NCBI GenBank assembly: GCA_024685005.1
Contig: JAIKWF010000024.1
Location: 1 to 64,000 of the forward strand
DNA from: Lachnospiraceae bacterium
GTDB lineage: Bacteria > Bacillota > Clostridia > Lachnospirales > Lachnospiraceae
Reading direction: 5' to 3'
DNA: 64,000 bases
How positions within the stretch are numbered: position 1 is the first letter of the stretch; each line of letters opens with the position of its first letter. Positions 1-8,219 of this stretch are shown here, in pieces. The notes beneath the pieces were generated by a model. It was not told the DNA's origin, searched no databases, and was given only the letters and a program-made list of their open reading frames with translations. The position numbers and the translations under genes were made by a program.

Positions 1-137
<137 letters not shown>

Positions 138-260
138 TTACATAGTTTTTTGCTATGGTACTATTGTACTCTACAAAAACATGCAAAAAAAGCCATTTTA
201 CGGACGAATTACAGGCAAAAATAAACCTGCAAAAAACCGTGAAATACTATGCTTTTGGGG

Positions 261-289
261 TTGACAGAAGGGCAGGGAAATGGTATCCT
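261..289 (+). promoter_or_regulatory. Promoter of the tRNA array
   Basis: TTGACA at 261-266 and TATCCT at 284-289 are separated by exactly 17 bases, a near-consensus sigma-A type promoter. It sits about 50 bases upstream of the first tRNA, so it probably drives the array. The rest of the 126-339 gap holds the minus-strand glpK leader and no gene. Confidence 0.7.
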
Positions 290-339
290 ATTTCTTGCTT
301 GTGTTTGTTATTTTTGTTGTTTTCAGTTTTTTGTTTTAC

Positions 340-412
340 GCCGATGTGGCTCAATTGGCAGAGCAGCTGATTTGTAATCAGCAGGTTATCGGTTCGAGTC
401 CGATCATCGGCT
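340..412 (+). tRNA. tRNA-Thr (anticodon TGT)
   Basis: Cloverleaf with a 7-bp acceptor stem (GCCGATG pairing with CATCGGC), an anticodon arm GCTGA-TTTGTAA-TCAGC giving anticodon TGT, and a canonical T loop (GGTTCGAGTCC). The 3' CCA is not encoded. It is the first gene of the array. Confidence 0.96.
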
Positions 413-428
413 TTTTTTCTTTTTATAA

Positions 429-502
429 GGACCTTTAGCTCAGCTGGTTAGAGCAACCGGCTCATAACCGGTCGGTCCTGGGTTCGAGTCCCCGAAGGTC
501 CA
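429..502 (+). tRNA. tRNA with CAT anticodon (Met elongator or Ile2)
   Basis: The acceptor stem GGACCTT pairs with AAGGTCC, and the anticodon loop is CTCATAA. Sequence alone cannot separate elongator tRNA-Met from tRNA-Ile2, in which C34 becomes lysidine. The GGACCTT acceptor resembles the Bacillus Ile2 tRNA as I remember it, so Ile2 is a real possibility. A TilS identity-element check would decide. Confidence 0.93.
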
Positions 503-536
503 TTTTTGCTAAAGACATCATATTCTGATGCTTTTT

Positions 537-610
537 GGCCCAGTGGCTCAGTTGGTTAGAGCGCCGCCCTGTCACGGCGGAGGTCACGGGTTCGAGTCCC
601 GTCTGGGTCG
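537..610 (+). tRNA. tRNA-Asp (anticodon GTC)
   Basis: The acceptor stem GGCCCAG pairs with CTGGGTC (one G-U pair) with discriminator G, as expected for Asp. The anticodon arm CCGCC-CTGTCAC-GGCGG gives anticodon GTC. The 3' end is followed by six T and then the first copy of the 66-bp direct repeat. Confidence 0.96.
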
Positions 611-616
611 TTTTTT

Positions 617-682
617 CGATTTCATTAAGTGTGCAGGTGTAGATTCGCACATAAGTGACCAAAATACGGTCACTAAGTGCTC
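617..682 (+). repeat. 66-bp direct repeat, copy 1 (between tRNA-Asp and tRNA-Leu)
   Basis: This segment is identical over 66 bases to 729-794, a period of 112 bases. It contains two short hairpins: TGTGC/GCACA, and GTGACC-AAAATAC-GGTCAC. The bases between the copies (683-728) include GCTCACTAAATTC, which resembles the end of the repeat. No credible protein is encoded. Confidence 0.9.
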
Positions 683-728
683 CTTCGGAAACACCATGCT
701 CACTAAATTCAATCATCGCCTGACGGCT

Positions 729-794
729 CGATTTCATTAAGTGTGCAGGTGTAGATTCGCACATAAGTGACCAAAATACGGTCACTAAGTGCTC
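729..794 (+). repeat. 66-bp direct repeat, copy 2
   Basis: Exact copy of 617-682, ending seven bases before tRNA-Leu. The pair may be a duplicated non-coding element or a trace of recombination inside the tRNA array. I recall similar sequence being translated into small spurious hypothetical proteins near tRNA genes of Lachnospiraceae; this is memory, not a search result. Confidence 0.9.
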
Positions 795-800
795 ATACTA

Positions 801-884
801 GCCCGCGTGGCGGAACTGGCAGACGCGCAGGACTTAAAATCCTGTTGTAGCAATACAGTACCGGTTCGATTCCGGTCGCGGGCA
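801..884 (+). tRNA. tRNA-Leu (anticodon TAA)
   Basis: Class II tRNA with a long variable arm. The acceptor GCCCGCG pairs with CGCGGGC, the anticodon arm CAGGA-CTTAAAA-TCCTG gives TAA, and the T arm is CCGGTTCGATTCCGG. It is the last gene of the array and is followed by a terminator hairpin. Confidence 0.96.
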
Positions 885-891
885 CGATGGA

Positions 892-932
892 AAGCTTCAA
901 TTTCTTTTTGCGGAATTGAGGCTTTTTTCTTT
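892..932 (+). terminator. Rho-independent terminator of the tRNA array
   Basis: AAGCTTCAATT pairs with AATTGAGGCTT (one G-U pair) around a short loop and is followed by a T-rich tract (TTTTTTCTTTTT). It ends the tRNA transcript ahead of the TetR gene promoter. Confidence 0.8.
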
Positions 933-952
933 TTACAAATTCAGATACCCTG

Positions 953-981
953 TTGAAAATCCGACGCCGTCATTGTATCAT
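953..981 (+). promoter_or_regulatory. Promoter of the TetR-family regulator
   Basis: TTGAAA at 953-958 and TATCAT at 976-981 are separated by 17 bases. The ATG follows 40 bases after the -10 box. No clear inverted-repeat operator was found. Confidence 0.5.
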
Positions 982-1021
982 GAAGAAAATGTGATGTGTA
1001 TGGGGAGCGAGGGTTAGCGTT

Positions 1022-1630
1022 ATGAATGAAAGGTTTTATGATCTGAGCAGAGAAAAGCAGGATCGGTTTATTAATGCGGCCTGCAAGTTGTTTGCCGAGA
1101 ATGGTTATAAAAAGGCAAGTACGGACGATATCGTCCGGGAAGCCGGTATTTCCAAAGGCCTGTTGTTTCATTACTTCGGAAGCAAGGAAGGTCTCTATCT
1201 TTATGTCTTTGAATACAGTACCCGTTATGTGCGTATGGAGTATGACAGATGCATTCCCGTTGAAGGAATGCCTTTTTTTGAATTGCAAAGGCACATTGAA
1301 AAAGCGAAGCGGGAGATCATCAGATATTACCCTTATATGACATTGTTTATCCAAAGAGCCTTTCGGGAAAAGGATGCCGGGCTGGTGGAAAAACTTGCGG
1401 ATAAAATGGACGCCTATACGGAGCTTTTATCCAAAGTCTACGGCAGGGCGGATGTGTCCTGTTTCAAGCCGGGGATCGATCCTTCGGCGATCCTGAAGCT
1501 GTGCCTGTTTACTTCGGACGGCATTCTCGGCGACCAGTTTATGGCCGCAAAGCTGGATCCGGATGCCTTCCTGGAGGAGAGCCTGAAGTATCTTTCCCTG
1601 CTTGAACATAATCTTTGTATTTCGGTCTGA
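1022..1630 (+). CDS. TetR/AcrR-family transcriptional regulator
   Basis: A 202-residue protein with the size and layout of TetR repressors. Residues about 10-55 carry a helix-turn-helix domain (RFINAACKLFAENGYKKAS, then DIVREAGISKGLLFHYF), where GISKGLLFHYF is the typical TetR recognition helix ending in xYF. The C-terminal two thirds is the variable ligand-binding and dimerisation part, with a run of aromatic residues (IIRYYPYMTLFIQRAF). It probably acts as a cytoplasmic repressor that leaves DNA on binding a small molecule. It is convergent with the DUF6062-like gene, with two bases between stop codons, so its target is more likely itself or a distant gene. The ribosome binding site is weak (GAGGG, about 10 bases upstream). 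Confidence 0.88.
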   Translation: MNERFYDLSREKQDRFINAACKLFAENGYKKASTDDIVREAGISKGLLFHYFGSKEGLYLYVFEYSTRYVRMEYDRCIPVEGMPFFELQRHIEKAKREIIRYYPYMTLFIQRAFREKDAGLVEKLADKMDAYTELLSKVYGRADVSCFKPGIDPSAILKLCLFTSDGILGDQFMAAKLDPDAFLEESLKYLSLLEHNLCISV

Positions 1631-1632
1631 TA

Positions 1633-2394
1633 TTATTTGGACTGTTGATAGACCGGATCTGCGGGGTAGCCACCCCGCAGTTTTTGCATACCGCGCTGGA
1701 TAGCGTCCTTGGAATCTTTCCAGTCCGCGTCTTTGTTTCGATAGTCAAACTTTTCGATCAGCCATGCCACATCATCGCCTACCCGTTTTAGGTTGCTTTC
1801 CATTTTTTCAAACAGAATAGAAGAAAGCTCGCTTTGCTGCTGGGGAGAGAGTTCTTTTGGCATCCGCTCGCAGATGTCTCCGAAATGGTGGAGGCAGAAT
1901 CCCTTTCCGTCTTCCAGCATCTGCTTCATGGCATCATCTTTTTTGTACATATAAAAGAAGGTGTCCAGATAGCGGTCGTAGGTCTTGTTGTACTGATCGC
2001 AGATGTAACAGGAAGATTCTTTTTCCCGCACCCATTTGGTAATGGAGTTGCCTTCGTCTTCCGTTTTTTTGATCTTGTTGAGGAAGGATGCTTTGGAAGG
2101 AGAATAGATGCGAACCTGCTGGGCAAGCTCACGCTCCATCTGCAGATAATGGGTTTTCAGGATCCAGGCATTTCCCAGGGTGTTGCCGTAGTCGAACATT
2201 TTTTTGAAATGATTCCGGCAAAAACCCGCCCGGTCGGTTTCCATACGCATATCGCTTTCCATGTAGGAGGCGGATGAACCTAATACCAGATCCAGAAGAT
2301 CCTGTTCCACGTTTCGTTCCACAAAGCAAAAAGGGCACTCATCATGGGCGTTGAAAGCGTCTGTCAGAGGGATGGTATAAAGGGTTTCTTTCAT
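1633..2394 (-). CDS. DUF6062-like protein with Cys/His motifs
   Basis: A 253-residue soluble protein read from an ATG at 2394. That start is chosen because GAGAGGA lies just upstream; an in-frame ATG at 2442 lacks one. The translation carries paired Cys/His motifs: CPFC near the N-terminus, CRNHF around residue 80, CYIC near the middle and CLHHF in the C-terminal half. This pattern suggests a metal-binding fold made of two similar halves. I associate it with the uncharacterised family DUF6062, common in Lachnospiraceae, but could not search. No signal peptide or membrane helix is visible. Function is unknown; a zinc-dependent or redox role is only a guess. It runs towards the TetR gene and is divergent from the YtxH-like gene. 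Confidence 0.75.
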   Translation of the reverse strand: MKETLYTIPLTDAFNAHDECPFCFVERNVEQDLLDLVLGSSASYMESDMRMETDRAGFCRNHFKKMFDYGNTLGNAWILKTHYLQMERELAQQVRIYSPSKASFLNKIKKTEDEGNSITKWVREKESSCYICDQYNKTYDRYLDTFFYMYKKDDAMKQMLEDGKGFCLHHFGDICERMPKELSPQQQSELSSILFEKMESNLKRVGDDVAWLIEKFDYRNKDADWKDSKDAIQRGMQKLRGGYPADPVYQQSK

Positions 2395-2494
2395 GGCTGC
2401 TGTCCTCTCTTTTTTTGGAAAATTGAATTTCTCAACCATCATAGCATTTTTGTCAGAAACTATCTACAAACTTCTCAAACTTTCTGAAAATCCC

Positions 2495-2523
2495 TTGTAC
2501 TTTGCGGGAATTTATTCTAAAAT
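2495..2523 (+). promoter_or_regulatory. Promoter of the YtxH-like gene
   Basis: TTGTAC (2495-2500) and TAAAAT (2518-2523) are separated by 17 bases. An AAAGGAGA ribosome binding site and the ATG at 2568 follow. Confidence 0.6.
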
Positions 2524-2567
2524 AATAGGCAGTGATACTATAATTTCTTCGGAAAGGAGAGAAGACT

Positions 2568-3161
2568 ATGGCTAAGAAATTCGGAAAATTGATGCTGCTC
2601 GGTACCATTGCGGGTGCAGCGGCAGGAGCTTATTTTTATTTGAGGAAAAAAGACGAAAATTATTTCGACGATGATGATTTTGATGATGACATCGATTTTG
2701 ACGATGATCTGGATCTGGATGAGGATGCATCCTCTCAGACAACGAGAAAATATACGTCTCTTGATGCGGTAAAGAAAGATGCCACCGCCCTTGCAGCTGA
2801 CGCTGCCGATATGGTAAAAGATATTGCGGGTCCCGCAGCCGATAAGGTAAAAGAGCTGGCAGGACCGGCGAAGGATAAAGCAAAGGATCTTTACGGAACC
2901 GCAAAAGAAAAAGCAAAAGACCTTTACGGAACCGCCAAGGACAAGGCAACCGATCTTGTGGACAAAGCAAAATCAGGTAAGGAAGAGGATGATGATTTCT
3001 TCTTTGATGACGGAGAAGATGATGAGAATGTAGAAGATATCCTTACCGGCGATAAGGAAAAAGAAGATACTAAGAAGAAGGCTTCTGAAGAAGAGACGAA
3101 GGAAGAAGAGACAGAGACCATTTTTGAAGCAGAGGACAAGAGTAAAGAAGCTGACAAGTAA
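2568..3161 (+). CDS. YtxH-like, membrane-anchored LEA/apolipophorin-like helical protein
   Basis: A 197-residue protein. Residues about 6-24 (FGKLMLLGTIAGAAAGAYF) form one membrane helix typical of YtxH-type general stress proteins. A very acidic stretch (DDDDFDDDIDFDDDLDLDED) follows, and then a lysine/alanine-rich helical region with two near-identical 11-residue repeats (AKDLYGTAKEK type) resembling LEA proteins. The C-terminus is dominated by Glu, Lys and Asp and is probably disordered. It most likely sits on the inner face of the membrane. By analogy with YtxH/LEA proteins a role in desiccation or general stress is possible, but the family has no established reaction. It has its own promoter and a good AAAGGAGA ribosome binding site, and is closed by a terminator. 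Confidence 0.72.
   Translation: MAKKFGKLMLLGTIAGAAAGAYFYLRKKDENYFDDDDFDDDIDFDDDLDLDEDASSQTTRKYTSLDAVKKDATALAADAADMVKDIAGPAADKVKELAGPAKDKAKDLYGTAKEKAKDLYGTAKDKATDLVDKAKSGKEEDDDFFFDDGEDDENVEDILTGDKEKEDTKKKASEEETKEEETETIFEAEDKSKEADK
2880..2945 (+). repeat. Two 33-bp in-frame tandem repeats
   Basis: Copies at 2880-2912 and 2913-2945 both encode AKDLYGTAK-type units. They create the LEA-like 11-residue periodicity of the protein. Confidence 0.8.
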
Positions 3162-3168
3162 TTCTGGC

Positions 3169-3195
3169 ACCCCGGATTTTCATCCGGGGTACTTT
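3169..3195 (+). terminator. Terminator after the YtxH-like gene
   Basis: ACCCCGGAT (3169-3177) pairs perfectly with ATCCGGGGT (3182-3190) around a 4-base loop and is followed by a short T run. Confidence 0.75.
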
Positions 3196-3206
3196 TATGT
3201 ATTTCG

Positions 3207-3235
3207 TTGAAATGCATGCAGGGCTGTGTTAGAAT
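3207..3235 (+). promoter_or_regulatory. Promoter of the uracil permease gene
   Basis: TTGAAA (3207-3212) and TAGAAT (3230-3235) are separated by 17 bases. The leader to the ATG is only about 35 bases, too short for a PyrR-type attenuator. AAAAGGAGG precedes the start codon. Confidence 0.65.
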
Positions 3236-3275
3236 ATTTTTTGGTTTATGGTAACAAGCAAAAAAGGAGGAAATC

Positions 3276-4670
3276 ATGAAAGAAGAAAAGGGTATTTATG
3301 ATGCCCGTCAGTTGGGCATTCCGAAGATGTTGCTTTTGGGAATTCAGCACATGTTTGCCATGTTCGGCGCAACGATTCTGGTGCCAATCCTGGTCAACAC
3401 GTACTTTGAGGGAGAAGGGTTAAATATTCAGGTTACCCTGATCTGTGCCGGATTGGGAACGCTGTTTTTCCATCTGTGTTCCAAATTTAAGGTACCGGCT
3501 TTTCTGGGATCCTCCTTTGCATTCTTAGGCGGGTTTGCCACGGTGGCCAATCTGGATTCCGGCATTTTTGCCGGCATGAGTATGGGAGAAAAACTTCCCT
3601 ACGCCTGCGGCGGTATTGTGGTAGCAGGACTTTTGTATCTGGTACTTGCACTGGTGATCAAGCTGGTGGGAATTCACAGGGTAATGAGATTCCTTCCCCC
3701 TGCGGTAACAGGACCCATCATTATCTGCATCGGTCTTTCCCTGGCGCCTTCCGCTGTATCCAACGCCTCTACTAACTGGCTTTTGGCTGTGATCGCTTTG
3801 GTGGTGATCATCATCTTTAATATCTGGGGCAAAGGCATGTTTAAGATCATCCCCATTCTGATGGGTGTTGTGATCTCCTATGCAGTGGCACTGATCCTGC
3901 ATTTTTGCGGATTTACCAATCCGGACGGAAGCGCTATTCTGGACTTTGCGTCGGTGGCTTCTTCCTCCGTTGTGGGTCTGCCCCCTTTTATCCTTTGTAA
4001 GTTTGATCTGACGGCCATCCTGGTTATGGCGCCCATCGCCATTGCCACCATGATGGAGCATATCGGTGATATTTCAGCGATCTCCGCTACTGTAGGCCGG
4101 AACTTTATCGAAGATCCCGGTCTTCACAGAACCCTGGTGGGAGACGGACTGGCAACTTCCTTTTCCGCTATGTTCGGCGGACCTGCCAATACGACTTACG
4201 GAGAAAACACAGGTGTGCTGGAGCTTTCCGGTGTGTATGATCCCAAGGTTATCAGACTGGCAGCGGTCTTTGCCGTGATCCTGAGCTTTTTCCCTAAGGT
4301 GGCTGCACTCATCGGTTCACTGCCTTCTGCGATCATCGGCGGTGTCAGCTTCATGCTTTACGGAATGATCTCCGCCATCGGTGTAAGAAACGTGGTTGAG
4401 AATAAAGTGGACTTTACAAAATCCAGAAACCTGATCATTGCAGCAGTGATCCTTGTCAGCGGTCTGGGCTTTTCAGATGGTCTGACCTTTACGGTAGGTT
4501 CTGCATCCATTACCCTGACGGCGCTTTCCATCGCAGCGATCCTGGGCATTTTGCTCAATGCTGTTTTACCGGGAAATGATTATGAGTTCGGTAAGGATCT
4601 GCAGGGTGACCGCAACAGAGGACTGGATATGAATCCGCTGGAGTCGAGAGAAAAAAAGGAGCAAAAATAA
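3276..4670 (+). CDS. uraA: Uracil permease (NCS2 family uracil:H+ symporter)
   Basis: A 464-residue integral membrane protein with about 14 hydrophobic segments, the usual size for NCS2 nucleobase transporters. It begins with the family-typical MLLLGIQHMFAMFGATILVP and contains the substrate-site regions GSSFAFLGGF (about 85-95), MMEHIGDISAISATVGRNF and GGPANTTYGENTGV. The latter two match uracil permeases (UraA/PyrP) better than xanthine permeases. It should import uracil with protons. It has its own promoter, a strong ribosome binding site, and a NUDIX gene three bases downstream, so the two form an operon. Pyrimidine genes pyrF/pyrE lie 43 kb away in the same window. Another nucleobase specificity remains possible. 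Confidence 0.9.
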   Translation: MKEEKGIYDARQLGIPKMLLLGIQHMFAMFGATILVPILVNTYFEGEGLNIQVTLICAGLGTLFFHLCSKFKVPAFLGSSFAFLGGFATVANLDSGIFAGMSMGEKLPYACGGIVVAGLLYLVLALVIKLVGIHRVMRFLPPAVTGPIIICIGLSLAPSAVSNASTNWLLAVIALVVIIIFNIWGKGMFKIIPILMGVVISYAVALILHFCGFTNPDGSAILDFASVASSSVVGLPPFILCKFDLTAILVMAPIAIATMMEHIGDISAISATVGRNFIEDPGLHRTLVGDGLATSFSAMFGGPANTTYGENTGVLELSGVYDPKVIRLAAVFAVILSFFPKVAALIGSLPSAIIGGVSFMLYGMISAIGVRNVVENKVDFTKSRNLIIAAVILVSGLGFSDGLTFTVGSASITLTALSIAAILGILLNAVLPGNDYEFGKDLQGDRNRGLDMNPLESREKKEQK

Positions 4671-4673
4671 TAG

Positions 4674-5180
4674 ATGGAATATTGGGATATTTATGATCGG
4701 AACAAACAAAAGACCGGACGGACCATGAAAAAGAATGACTGGCACATGAAGGACGGGGACTTTCATTTGACGGTTCTTGGTGTGGTCAGAAGAAAAAGTG
4801 ACGGCAGATTTTTGATCACCAAAAGAGCGGAAAATAAAGCCTGGGCTGCGGGCTGGTGGGAAGTATCCGGCGGCGGCGTTATGGCAGGGGAAAGCTCCTT
4901 GGAAGCAGTGCTTCGGGAAGTGAAGGAAGAAACCGGCCTTTCGGTGGAAGGATGGGAAGGCGGTTATCTCTTTTCCTATAGCAGGGAAAACCCTGATGAA
5001 GGCGATAATTACTTCGTGGATATTTATCGTTTTACGGGAGAGTTTACCGAAAAAGATGTGGTGCTGCAGACCGAGGAAGCGCCGGAGTTTATGCTGGCGG
5101 ATCCTGAGACCATCAGGCAGTTTGCAAAGGAAGGCATTTTCCTTCATTACGACAGTATCAAAGAAGCTTTTGAAGCATAA
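4674..5180 (+). CDS. NUDIX hydrolase
   Basis: A 168-residue protein containing a complete NUDIX box, GGGVMAGESSLEAVLREVKE followed by ETGL. All metal-binding acidic residues (REVKEE) are present, so it should hydrolyse a nucleoside diphosphate linked to another group. The N-terminus MEYWDIYDRNKQKTGRTM and HLTVLGVVRR resemble the isopentenyl-diphosphate isomerase/YfcD-like branch of NUDIX proteins, whose substrates are poorly known. The ATG is three bases after the uracil permease stop, so translation is probably coupled to the permease, and a nucleotide-linked substrate would fit. The operon ends at the strong hairpin at 5191-5220. Cytoplasmic. Confidence 0.88.
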   Translation: MEYWDIYDRNKQKTGRTMKKNDWHMKDGDFHLTVLGVVRRKSDGRFLITKRAENKAWAAGWWEVSGGGVMAGESSLEAVLREVKEETGLSVEGWEGGYLFSYSRENPDEGDNYFVDIYRFTGEFTEKDVVLQTEEAPEFMLADPETIRQFAKEGIFLHYDSIKEAFEA

Positions 5181-5190
5181 GAAGACAGGA

Positions 5191-5220
5191 AAAAGGATCC
5201 CTTTTACGGGATCCTTTTTT
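5191..5220. terminator. Bidirectional terminator between convergent genes
   Basis: AAAAGGATCCC (5191-5201) pairs with GGGATCCTTTTTT (5208-5220). A and T tracts flank the stem on both sides, so it can terminate the permease-NUDIX operon from the left and the GGDEF-EAL gene from the right. Confidence 0.88.
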
Positions 5221-5236
5221 ACAGCTTATTGACAGG

Positions 5237-8032
5237 TTAGTTCTCTTTCTTTTTTGCGTTTTTGTCTGTTGCAGCTTTATCGTTGTATCTGATCCGCTCC
5301 CCTTTTTTGAACCGGTCCTGGATCATGTCATAGGGGATCGGCTTTCCGAAATAGAAGCCCTGCAGCTTCGTACAACCGATGCTGCTTAAAAAGTCTACCT
5401 GCTCGGCGGTCTCAACCCCTTCTGTAACAGTCTCGATGCGAAGGTTATTTGCCATTCTCATCAGCTCCGTCAAAAGAAGTCTTGAGCGGGGACTGGAATC
5501 AAACTGACGCATGAAACGCATATCAAATTTGATCAGGTCAAATCGCAGATCCTGCAAAAGATCCAAGGAAGAATAACCGCTGCCGAAATCATCCATCCAT
5601 ACTTTAAAGCCAAGGCTCTGGAACCGGTCAACCTGTTCTTTCATAAAGTCCAGATTCTGGCCGATGACACTCTCCGTGATCTCGATGGTGATCAGATCTC
5701 TGGGAACACCTGCGGCATCTACCCGGTTGCAGATCTCTTCTACAATATCGCACATCTCAAAATCCGTTCGCGACAGATTGATGGAAATGGGAGCGACGGT
5801 GCCGATCTTAGAGGCCATCTGCTTTTTAAGTCGTTCCAAAATGATGTCCACAATGTGAAGGTCCACCTTATAGATCAGTTTGGCATCTTCCAGGATCGGA
5901 ATGAAATCGGCAGGAGAGAGGATTCCCTTTTGGGGATCGATCCATCTGGCCAGTGCCTCTTCATCGCACACTTTCTTGCTTTCGGAGCTGACGATGGGCT
6001 GATAGTAAGCGGTGATCCAGTTTTCGTTGATGGCTTTGGTAAGGTTGTCGATGACGTACTGTCTGTTGATCTCTTTTTGCAGCATTTTCTTGTCGAAATA
6101 CGTGAAGTAAGATTTGTTGCTGTCTTTGATCACATCACAGGCGTATCTGGCTCTGTCGCAGGCCAAAGCGGTTTCCACAATGCCCATGGAATCGGGATAG
6201 ATACCCACCCGGACGGTGAGGGTTTTACCGTTGTTGGCTCTCTTCATCAGTTTAAAGAGCTGCTCCAGCTTTTGCTCAAGCCCCTCGGCTTTGGTGAATG
6301 CGGCAAAGTGGTCCTGTCCGAAACGACTGGAATTCTCACGGCCGAACAATTCGGCCACGATGCAGCTTAATTCTTTGATCAGGGCATCCCCTTCGGAGAA
6401 ACCGCATCGCTGGTTAAAAAACCGCAGGCCATTGAGATTGAGGAAGATCAAAGCGGAATCCTCCCCTTTTTCGTGCATGATCCGTCGGCCTCTTTCTGCT
6501 AAGCGGAAGAACAAAGCCATACTGGGAAGACCGGTAAGGGGATCGTAATTCATTTCCTGTTGAATACGATCCTCGCGGACAAGTGCTTCCGAGGTCTGTT
6601 CCGGTGCCCTTTCACGGCTCTTCCTGCGGGCTGCAGCCTGCTCGGGGTAGGTCTCATAGTATTTTTGTTTATCAAGATACATTCGCTCGTCAGCGTGACG
6701 AAGGGCCATGCGAACATTGCTGCTGCTTTTCTCCACGCATCCGCCCAGGGCAAAGGAAAGACTGTCATATTTCTCGCTGCCCTTCCGGATCTGCTCAATC
6801 TTTTCCTCTACATCTGCTTCCGTCACGTCGGCAACGATGATGGCAAATTCATCACCGCCGGCGCGGAAGATGGATTTTTCCGGGAAAAGGCTGCGAAGCA
6901 CTTTGGCGGCATTTTTCAAAAGCTTGTCACCTGCATTGTGACCGCTTTGATCGTTCACTGTTTTCAAACCGTTTAAGTCAGCAAAAATAACGCCTACAGA
7001 GCCGTCGTCTTTTACGCCGCGGCTAAGCTCGTCCACGTAGTTGTTCATCTCGTTACGATTCATTACGCCGGTGAGCATATCCTTGGAACTAAGGAGACGC
7101 AGCCTGTCAAGGAGCAGGTTGTTCCCGAGCTCCGCGCCGAGGATAAAAGAGGTTGCCTCTAAGGTTTCCTTGATCTTAACGGCCCGCCCCGGATCGAAAT
7201 TCAGAGCCCACATATATCCCAGCAGCTGGTTTCTGGACTTTAAGGGGAACAGTACGATGTTGTTAACACCGGCCGAAGTAAGGGAATCAAACCAGATGGG
7301 ATTGCGCTCTTTTACAATCTCCATGTCCTGCTCATTTTTGGCAATGAGACAGTTGCTTCCTGCGATGGTAGATGTCCAGGAATCGGCGATATCATAAAAA
7401 TCCTTATCTGCATAGTGTTCCATGGAAAGAAGCTTACTGCCTTCCCTGAAGGCTTCACACAGCACATCGCAGGAGCGTTCGTATTCGTCCATTGTAAGGA
7501 TACAGCAATGCTCGGCATCACAAAGTTCTCTGATGCCGCCGATCACTTCATACATGGTGTCACGGAAATCCTTTGTTCCCCTGAGCTTGATACAGGTATC
7601 GAGTACGGAGGATGCGATATCGGAAGAGGTGGAGGCAAAATTCTGGGAATCCGGTTCAAAATTGATCTCCATGATGTAGAGACAGTAGCAGATCTCGCCC
7701 ACTTCCTGTCCTAAGGGCAGAAAGGTCATATTGAACCAGACGTCCATCCTGTCGGGATGTGCATAAGAATGCAGACATTTCTTTTTAACGGCTGCACGAT
7801 AACAGAAATCTTCGAAGTTCAGATCTCTGGTCAGATAGTCGGTATACTCACTGTTAGGGGTGAACTTATCAGTCAGCATCTCAACGCCGGGAGCCGGGTG
7901 CTCTATGGAGTCGATATAGGCCTTGTTTCCCGTGACAAGCCGAAACTTGCCGTATTTTCCGTCCGGCAGGTTTTCTACCGAAACAACACACGTCATTGCT
8001 GACATTCCATCTACGATAGCCTGAAAATCCAT
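5237..8032 (-). CDS. PAS/GAF - GGDEF - degenerate GGDEF - EAL c-di-GMP protein
   Basis: A 931-residue cytoplasmic signalling protein with no membrane helix. Residues 1-130 look PAS-like and 150-305 GAF-like (sensory). A first GGDEF domain at about 310-465 has an intact AGGDEF motif (392-396) and DxLTGxxNR-type start (MLTGVMNR). A second at about 495-640 starts YDPLTGLPS but carries GQDHF in place of GGDEF, so it is probably inactive or regulatory. An EAL domain at about 660-905 retains EALARW (692-694) and DDFGSGYSSL, consistent with active phosphodiesterase. It may both make and break cyclic di-GMP. AGGAGG precedes the ATG, and AGGAG-GGG-CTCCT there could fold and hide the ribosome binding site. 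It is convergent with the NUDIX gene. Confidence 0.9.
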   Translation of the reverse strand: MDFQAIVDGMSAMTCVVSVENLPDGKYGKFRLVTGNKAYIDSIEHPAPGVEMLTDKFTPNSEYTDYLTRDLNFEDFCYRAAVKKKCLHSYAHPDRMDVWFNMTFLPLGQEVGEICYCLYIMEINFEPDSQNFASTSSDIASSVLDTCIKLRGTKDFRDTMYEVIGGIRELCDAEHCCILTMDEYERSCDVLCEAFREGSKLLSMEHYADKDFYDIADSWTSTIAGSNCLIAKNEQDMEIVKERNPIWFDSLTSAGVNNIVLFPLKSRNQLLGYMWALNFDPGRAVKIKETLEATSFILGAELGNNLLLDRLRLLSSKDMLTGVMNRNEMNNYVDELSRGVKDDGSVGVIFADLNGLKTVNDQSGHNAGDKLLKNAAKVLRSLFPEKSIFRAGGDEFAIIVADVTEADVEEKIEQIRKGSEKYDSLSFALGGCVEKSSSNVRMALRHADERMYLDKQKYYETYPEQAAARRKSRERAPEQTSEALVREDRIQQEMNYDPLTGLPSMALFFRLAERGRRIMHEKGEDSALIFLNLNGLRFFNQRCGFSEGDALIKELSCIVAELFGRENSSRFGQDHFAAFTKAEGLEQKLEQLFKLMKRANNGKTLTVRVGIYPDSMGIVETALACDRARYACDVIKDSNKSYFTYFDKKMLQKEINRQYVIDNLTKAINENWITAYYQPIVSSESKKVCDEEALARWIDPQKGILSPADFIPILEDAKLIYKVDLHIVDIILERLKKQMASKIGTVAPISINLSRTDFEMCDIVEEICNRVDAAGVPRDLITIEITESVIGQNLDFMKEQVDRFQSLGFKVWMDDFGSGYSSLDLLQDLRFDLIKFDMRFMRQFDSSPRSRLLLTELMRMANNLRIETVTEGVETAEQVDFLSSIGCTKLQGFYFGKPIPYDMIQDRFKKGERIRYNDKAATDKNAKKKEN

Positions 8033-8219
8033 AGGAGCCCCTCCTGTTTTGCCTCGAAATAGATTTGTTTTAAATTATTCAACAATTAAGCGCATCTTGT
8101 TGCAATTATATCATAATTATGCGGATTTGTCGTTATTTTTTTACAATTCAGCCTTATGGTGAAGGGGAAAAAACTATGCTACAATAGATGGAAAGAAAGG
8201 CAGAAGGAGACATCAATAT

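Noticed and set aside
462..785. 107-residue minus-strand ORF across tRNAs and the 66-bp repeat
   Set aside because: It runs over tRNA genes on the opposite strand and contains the familiar spurious TGLEPVTSAVTGRRSNQL-type tRNA shadow; no ribosome binding site.
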